46,029 bases of DNA from Sulfuricella sp. Its GTDB lineage: Bacteria > Pseudomonadota > Gammaproteobacteria > Burkholderiales > Sulfuricellaceae. Both the position numbers and the translations under genes were made by a program. Below the pieces are notes generated by a model. It saw only the letters and a list, made by a program, of their open reading frames with translations, was not told the DNA's origin and did not search any database. Every line of letters starts with the position of its first letter. Position 1 is the stretch's first letter. The DNA lies in the NCBI GenBank assembly GCA_028714315.1, contig JAQTMN010000018.1, forward strand, positions 1 to 46,029, written 5' to 3'. Positions 42,190-46,029 of the stretch are shown here, in pieces.

Positions 42190-43809
42190 ATGAGAATAAC
42201 AAGACTCCCGTCCCTGGCGGTTTTTCTGCTGGCGTGCCTGCCCATCGCCGCGCACGCGGACGAGGCCTGGACGTACTCCGTCAAGCCGGGCGATTCGCTG
42301 ATCGACATCGCGGATGGGTATCTGGCGAAACCATGGTATTGGCACAAGCTTCAAGAGCTCAATCGGGTGCCCGAGCCGAAGCGCCTGGTTCCGGGAACCA
42401 CCCTGCGCATTCCGCTGGCCTGGCTGAAAAAGGAAGCCGCCGTGGCCGAGGTGGTGCGCGTGCAGGGAGACGCGCAAAGAGTTTCCGGCGGCGCCGCGCG
42501 GGCTTTGACGGCGGGCGACAAGCTGGCCGCGGGCGAAGCGATCAAGACGGCGGACGGCGCCAACGTCACGCTGCGCTTCGTGGATGGCTCGCGCCTGCTG
42601 GTGGCGCAAAACACCAGCCTGAAACTGGCCACCATGCAGGTTTTCGGCAAGACCGGCATGGCCCGCACCATGGTGGAACTAAACGGCGGCAGCGTCGAAA
42701 CCCAGGTGTCACGCCAGCAGCCCCCGGCGGCGAAATACGAAATCAAGTCCGAAGCGCTCAACCTCGGCGTGCGCGGCACCGACTTCAGGGTCGGCGTCGG
42801 CGAAGGCGGCACGACGCGCAGCGAAGTGCTGGCCGGCCGGGTGATGGCGGCCGGAACGGGCAAGGGCGTGGGCCTCGATGCCGGCTTCGGCACCGTGGCC
42901 GCGCCGGGCAAAGCGCCGCTGCCCCCGGTCCGGCTGCTCGAAGCGCCGGACCTGTCCGCGACGGCCGCGCGCCAGGAGCGGCTGCCGCTGCGCTTCGGCT
43001 GGAACGCCCTGCCCGGCGCGGACCAGTACCACGCCCAGGTCTGCGCCGACCGGTCGTGCGGCCAGTTGGTGCTGGATGGCGTGTTCCAGCAGCCCGCCGC
43101 GAAATGGGGCGACCTGCCGGATGGCAAGTACGTGCTGCGGGTCAGGGGAATCGCCGCGAACGGCCTGGAAGGATGGCACGGAGAGCGCGAATTCGTCCTC
43201 AAGGCGCGCCCCGAAGCGCCGTTCGTCACGATGCCGCTGGACGGCGGCAAGGCCTATGGAACAGAAACGCCGTTCCGCTGGGCGCGGGTCGAGGATGCGC
43301 TCGGCTACCACCTCCAGCTGTCCGCCACGCCGGATTTCGCCCGACCGTTGTTCGACTTTCCCAGCATCGAGCGTAACGAGCATACCCTGGCGCTGGAACC
43401 CGGCCGGTACTACTGGCGCATCGCCAGCGTCAGGGCCGGCAACGACCAGGGCCCCTACAGCGACGTGCAAGGCTTCACCCAGCGCAAGATTCCGGAAAGC
43501 CCGTCGGTGGAGGCTCCGGCGGTGGACGAAAAAGCGCTGACTTTCCGCTGGAAGGCCGGCGAAGCGGGCCAGAAATTCCACATTCAGCTGGCGCGCGACA
43601 AGGCATTCGGCCAGATGGTATCCGACGCCGAGATCGGCGAGCCGCAGTTCAGCTTGGCCCGGCCGGAGAGCGGCATCTATTTCATGCGCATCAAGGCCAT
43701 CGACAGCGACGGCTTCGCCGGCCCGTTCGGTCCGGCCCAGCAAATCAAGGTTCCCACCTTGTTCCCGGCCTGGCTGCCCTTGCTGATCCCACTCGCCTTC
43801 GCGCTGTAA
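42190..43809 (+). CDS. Secreted LysM/FecR-domain protein
   Basis: This 539-residue protein has a signal peptide (1-23), a LysM domain (about 26-76, WTYSVKPGDSLIDIADGYLA), a FecR domain (about 95-205, with LRFVDGSRLLVAQNTSLKL and SEALNLGVRGTDFRVGVGEG) and three or four fibronectin-like beta modules (about 235-520, each with a Y.W.[IV] core). The last 16 residues are hydrophobic (FPAWLPLLIPLAFAL), with no basic residue after them. It is not a FecI partner because it lacks the cytoplasmic anti-sigma part. LysM suggests peptidoglycan binding. It is followed 18 bases later by the CHASE2 kinase, for which it may be a periplasmic sensor or scaffold. Confidence 0.85.
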   Translation: MRITRLPSLAVFLLACLPIAAHADEAWTYSVKPGDSLIDIADGYLAKPWYWHKLQELNRVPEPKRLVPGTTLRIPLAWLKKEAAVAEVVRVQGDAQRVSGGAARALTAGDKLAAGEAIKTADGANVTLRFVDGSRLLVAQNTSLKLATMQVFGKTGMARTMVELNGGSVETQVSRQQPPAAKYEIKSEALNLGVRGTDFRVGVGEGGTTRSEVLAGRVMAAGTGKGVGLDAGFGTVAAPGKAPLPPVRLLEAPDLSATAARQERLPLRFGWNALPGADQYHAQVCADRSCGQLVLDGVFQQPAAKWGDLPDGKYVLRVRGIAANGLEGWHGEREFVLKARPEAPFVTMPLDGGKAYGTETPFRWARVEDALGYHLQLSATPDFARPLFDFPSIERNEHTLALEPGRYYWRIASVRAGNDQGPYSDVQGFTQRKIPESPSVEAPAVDEKALTFRWKAGEAGQKFHIQLARDKAFGQMVSDAEIGEPQFSLARPESGIYFMRIKAIDSDGFAGPFGPAQQIKVPTLFPAWLPLLIPLAFAL

Positions 43810-43827
43810 GCGGAGGATGTTGGCCCC

Positions 43828-45771
43828 ATGCCTTCGGCGATGGCGAGGTTTGTCCGCCTGATCTGGGTCTCCTGCACGTCCCTCGCGCTGGCGTGGGCGC
43901 TGAGCCTGACGCCTGGCTACCAGCGGCTGGAATGGTGGGCGCTCGATGCCCAGCAGCGCATCGCGGCGGAACGGCAAACCTTTACCGATGCGGTGATCGT
44001 CGAAATCGACGAGGCGTCGCTGCGGGAGCTCCAGCCGTTTTTCGGCGCGTGGCCGTGGCGCCGGGACGCCTATGCGCTGGCTCTCGATTACCTGGGCGAC
44101 ATCGGCGCCAGGAGCGTCACTTTCGACATCCTGTTTTCCGAGCCGCGCGGCGGCGAGACCGAATTCCACGATGCGCTGTCACGCAACCGCAACGCGATTC
44201 TCGCCGCAAGCGCGCTGAACCGGGCGGCGGACAACGCGGACATCGGCCGGCTGGCCGCGCTCGGATGGCCGGCGCGCCCACCGCTGCCGGCGATGCGCTG
44301 GACAGCCGCCGCGCTGCCGCTTGCCGGTTTCGCCGATCCGTCCGCCAGCGGACGCGTGGGCATGTCGTCGGTTGCCGTCGCGGCCGACGGCGTGCTCAGA
44401 AACATGCCGCTGATGCATGAAATCGGCGGCGTCCACCTTCCCTCGCTGGCGCTGGCGTCCCTGTTCCCCGGCGGTGCGCCGCAAGTCGAATTTTCGGCGG
44501 GCGCGAATAAACTGCGCATCGGCGGCCACGCCTGGCCGGTGAACGGCGACGGCGCGGTGCGGCTGCTGTTCCCGCCCAATGCCGACCCGCTGCCGATAGT
44601 GCCGTTTTCCGCCGTGGCCGCGGCCGCGCTGGGAATGCCGGGGAGAACCCTCGATCCCGCGCTGTTCGCCGGAAAAACCGTTTTCATCGGCAACACCGCG
44701 CTGTTTTCCGACCGCGTGAACACGCCGCGCGGCAACATGAACGGCGTCCATGTCATGGCCATCGCCTACGAGGGATTGTTGCATGACCTGGTGGTCAGGC
44801 CGCAAGGATGGGGCTGGGGAAGCCTGCTGCTGCTCCTCGCCGCGCTTCCCGGCGCGATCCAGCCGGCGTTGCGGCGGACGTCCGCAGCCGTTCCCATCCT
44901 GGTCGGCGCAGCCGGAGCAATGGTGTTGCTGGGCGTCAACTTCGCCCTGTTCAGGGTATTGCATCAGCAAGGCATGCTCCTGCTGCCGCTGCTGGCGGTT
45001 GCGCTGTCCACCTTGTTCGGCGTCGGCATCGCCGTGCGCGAGAAGGCCTGGCGCCGCGCCGACGACGCCATCGCCCGCGCCGACTCGGAAACGGAACTGG
45101 CGCGCAAACAGCAGCGCTTCGTCGCCATGGTATCGCACGAGTTCCGCACCCCGCTGGCGATCATCGACGCCAGCCTGCAAAGCCTCAAGCGCCTGGCGCG
45201 CCACGCGCCCGACGAAGTGCTCACGCGGCACCGCAAAATCCAGCGCGCGAACCGCCGCCTGGAGGCGCTGATCAACAATCACCTCACCGAGGATCGCCTG
45301 CGGCGCGCCGCCCACCCGCCCAGAATGGAAGCCGTCGATCTGCATGAACTGCTCGCCCGCACCGCCCGGCGGGCCGAGTGGCCCGAGCTGGAGCTGCGGA
45401 CGGAGGGCCTGCATTCACGGGTGTGGGGCGACGAGGAATTGCTGCGCATCGTCTTTTCCAACCTGCTCGACAACGCCATGAAATACTCGCCCGACGGCGG
45501 CAGGATAAGCGTCGGCGGCGAAACCATGGATGGCTTCGCCGAAGTGCGCATCGCGGATTCAGGCATCGGCATCGCCGCGCATGACCTGACGCATGTCTTC
45601 GACCAGTATTTTCGCGTGCAGGGCACCAAGGCCGCGGGCTCCGGCCTCGGGCTTTATCTCGTCAGACAGATCGTCGAACTGCATGGCGGCAGCATCCGGG
45701 CCGAGAGCGCGCCGGGCCAGGGCACGCGCATGATCGTCCGCCTGCCGCTGGCGGCCGCTTCTGGCGAATAG
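43828..45771 (+). CDS. CHASE2-domain sensor histidine kinase
   Basis: This 647-residue membrane kinase has an N-terminal helix (about 10-28) and a periplasmic CHASE2 sensor (about 35-325, including IVEIDEASLRELQPFFGAWP, FDILFSEPRGG and GKTVFIGNTALFSDRVNTPRG). Three helices follow (about 328-350, 352-374, 380-405), the usual CHASE2 layout. The HisKA domain has H437 (FVAMVSHEFRTPLAI). The ATPase has NLLDNAMKYSPDGG, DSGIGIAAHDLTHVF and GSGLGLYLV. It probably phosphorylates the divergent OmpR-type regulator. Confidence 0.92.
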   Translation: MPSAMARFVRLIWVSCTSLALAWALSLTPGYQRLEWWALDAQQRIAAERQTFTDAVIVEIDEASLRELQPFFGAWPWRRDAYALALDYLGDIGARSVTFDILFSEPRGGETEFHDALSRNRNAILAASALNRAADNADIGRLAALGWPARPPLPAMRWTAAALPLAGFADPSASGRVGMSSVAVAADGVLRNMPLMHEIGGVHLPSLALASLFPGGAPQVEFSAGANKLRIGGHAWPVNGDGAVRLLFPPNADPLPIVPFSAVAAAALGMPGRTLDPALFAGKTVFIGNTALFSDRVNTPRGNMNGVHVMAIAYEGLLHDLVVRPQGWGWGSLLLLLAALPGAIQPALRRTSAAVPILVGAAGAMVLLGVNFALFRVLHQQGMLLLPLLAVALSTLFGVGIAVREKAWRRADDAIARADSETELARKQQRFVAMVSHEFRTPLAIIDASLQSLKRLARHAPDEVLTRHRKIQRANRRLEALINNHLTEDRLRRAAHPPRMEAVDLHELLARTARRAEWPELELRTEGLHSRVWGDEELLRIVFSNLLDNAMKYSPDGGRISVGGETMDGFAEVRIADSGIGIAAHDLTHVFDQYFRVQGTKAAGSGLGLYLVRQIVELHGGSIRAESAPGQGTRMIVRLPLAAASGE

Positions 45772-45785
45772 CAAACCGCTCAATA

Positions 45786-45864
45786 TGACAAGGCCGCGTA
45801 CACGACCAATAGCCTTGTCAGACGCCGACCAAGGATTTTCCTTTGTTTTGGCCGAGGGTTTTCC
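45786..45864. promoter_or_regulatory. Dyad and direct repeats upstream of the last gene
   Basis: TGACAAGGC (45786-45794) and GCCTTGTCA (45812-45820) form a perfect 9-bp dyad with a 17-base gap. Next come AAGGATTTTCC (45831-45841) and GAGGGTTTTCC (45854-45864), 23 bases apart, with one GCCGAC at 45824-45829 before them. The dyad lacks a T-run, so an operator is as likely as a terminator for the kinase gene. Confidence 0.4.
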
Positions 45865-45975
45865 CCTATAGACAGGCGTTCGCCCGTCAATTATTATTCC
45901 CGTGGAATTTATGACAAAAGGCAATAGTTAAAAAAACACGCCTATCGTCGAACGCTCCAGGGGAGAAGCAGGGGA

Positions 45976-46029
45976 ATGAAAGCAGTCCACAAGTTCGAGC
46001 GGCGATGCCGCCTGGCGGTCTTTTTCGTG
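45976..46029 (+). CDS. Start of an unidentified gene, perhaps a secreted protein (partial)
   Basis: An ATG at 45976 with AGGGG just upstream opens a frame that runs to the window end (18 codons, MKAVHKFERRCRLAVFFV). A basic stretch followed by a hydrophobic one looks like the start of a signal peptide. It follows the kinase gene on the same strand after a 204-base regulatory-looking gap. Too little is present to name it. Confidence 0.5.
   Translation, partial: MKAVHKFERRCRLAVFFV

Overview
The window looks like a high-GC betaproteobacterial chromosome. The gene orders yqgE-ruvX-pyrR-pyrB-pyrC', glnA-ntrB-ntrC, a Mpl ligase beside HDOD and thioredoxin-like ferredoxin genes, and several DUF4124 proteins fit the Nitrosomonadales/Rhodocyclales side of the class. 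That placement is inferred from gene content, not from a phylogenetic marker.

Layout. 1-3180: the 3' end of glutamine synthetase with its terminator, a DUF4124 secreted protein, and ntrBC behind a visible sigma-54 promoter. 3269-4125: two coupled small membrane proteins with His-rich HxH...LPRF motifs. 4279-17415 is an accessory block on the minus strand. In transcription order it holds a FecI-type sigma factor, a FecR anti-sigma factor, a signalling TonB-dependent receptor with an N-terminal STN domain, a 41-residue Cys-rich peptide, three different radical SAM/SPASM proteins, an ABC ATPase, an ABC-2 permease, a second TonB-dependent receptor, and a periplasmic beta-propeller with a C-terminal haem-c site. 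17849-25656: xthA, yceH, a DUF4124-glutaredoxin protein, an SH3/coiled-coil protein, prlC, a gamma carbonic anhydrase, phosphoglucomutase and a DUF1059 protein. 25745-36950: pyrimidine genes, tonB, an RNB ribonuclease, mpl, HDOD, ferredoxin, MazG-like and VanZ genes, all on the minus strand. 36982-40161: a DHH phosphoesterase, a TumE/TumA toxin-antitoxin pair and a sodium:solute symporter. 40398-46029: an OmpA-like protein, an OmpR-type response regulator, a secreted LysM/FecR protein, a CHASE2 histidine kinase and the start of one more gene.

The most unusual content is 4279-17415. Its architecture is that of a RiPP (ribosomally made, post-translationally modified peptide) locus. A short Cys-rich precursor sits directly upstream of three SPASM maturases and an exporter, and the whole is placed under a Fec-type surface-signalling system. 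The logic resembles methanobactin loci (sigma/anti-sigma/TonB receptor next to a Cys-containing precursor), but the modifying enzymes are radical SAM proteins. A second reading, prompted by the haem-propeller protein, is a distant analogue of quinohemoprotein amine dehydrogenase, whose small subunit is thioether-crosslinked by a SPASM enzyme. The sequence does not decide between the two.

Other structure of note: an in-frame palindromic insertion just before the P-loop of mpl; several unrelated intergenic inverted-repeat elements built from short repeated words; a hairpin cluster after phosphoglucomutase; and helically phased GCYGAC direct repeats upstream of both the OmpA-like gene and the LysM/FecR gene, which look like binding sites for the intervening response regulator.
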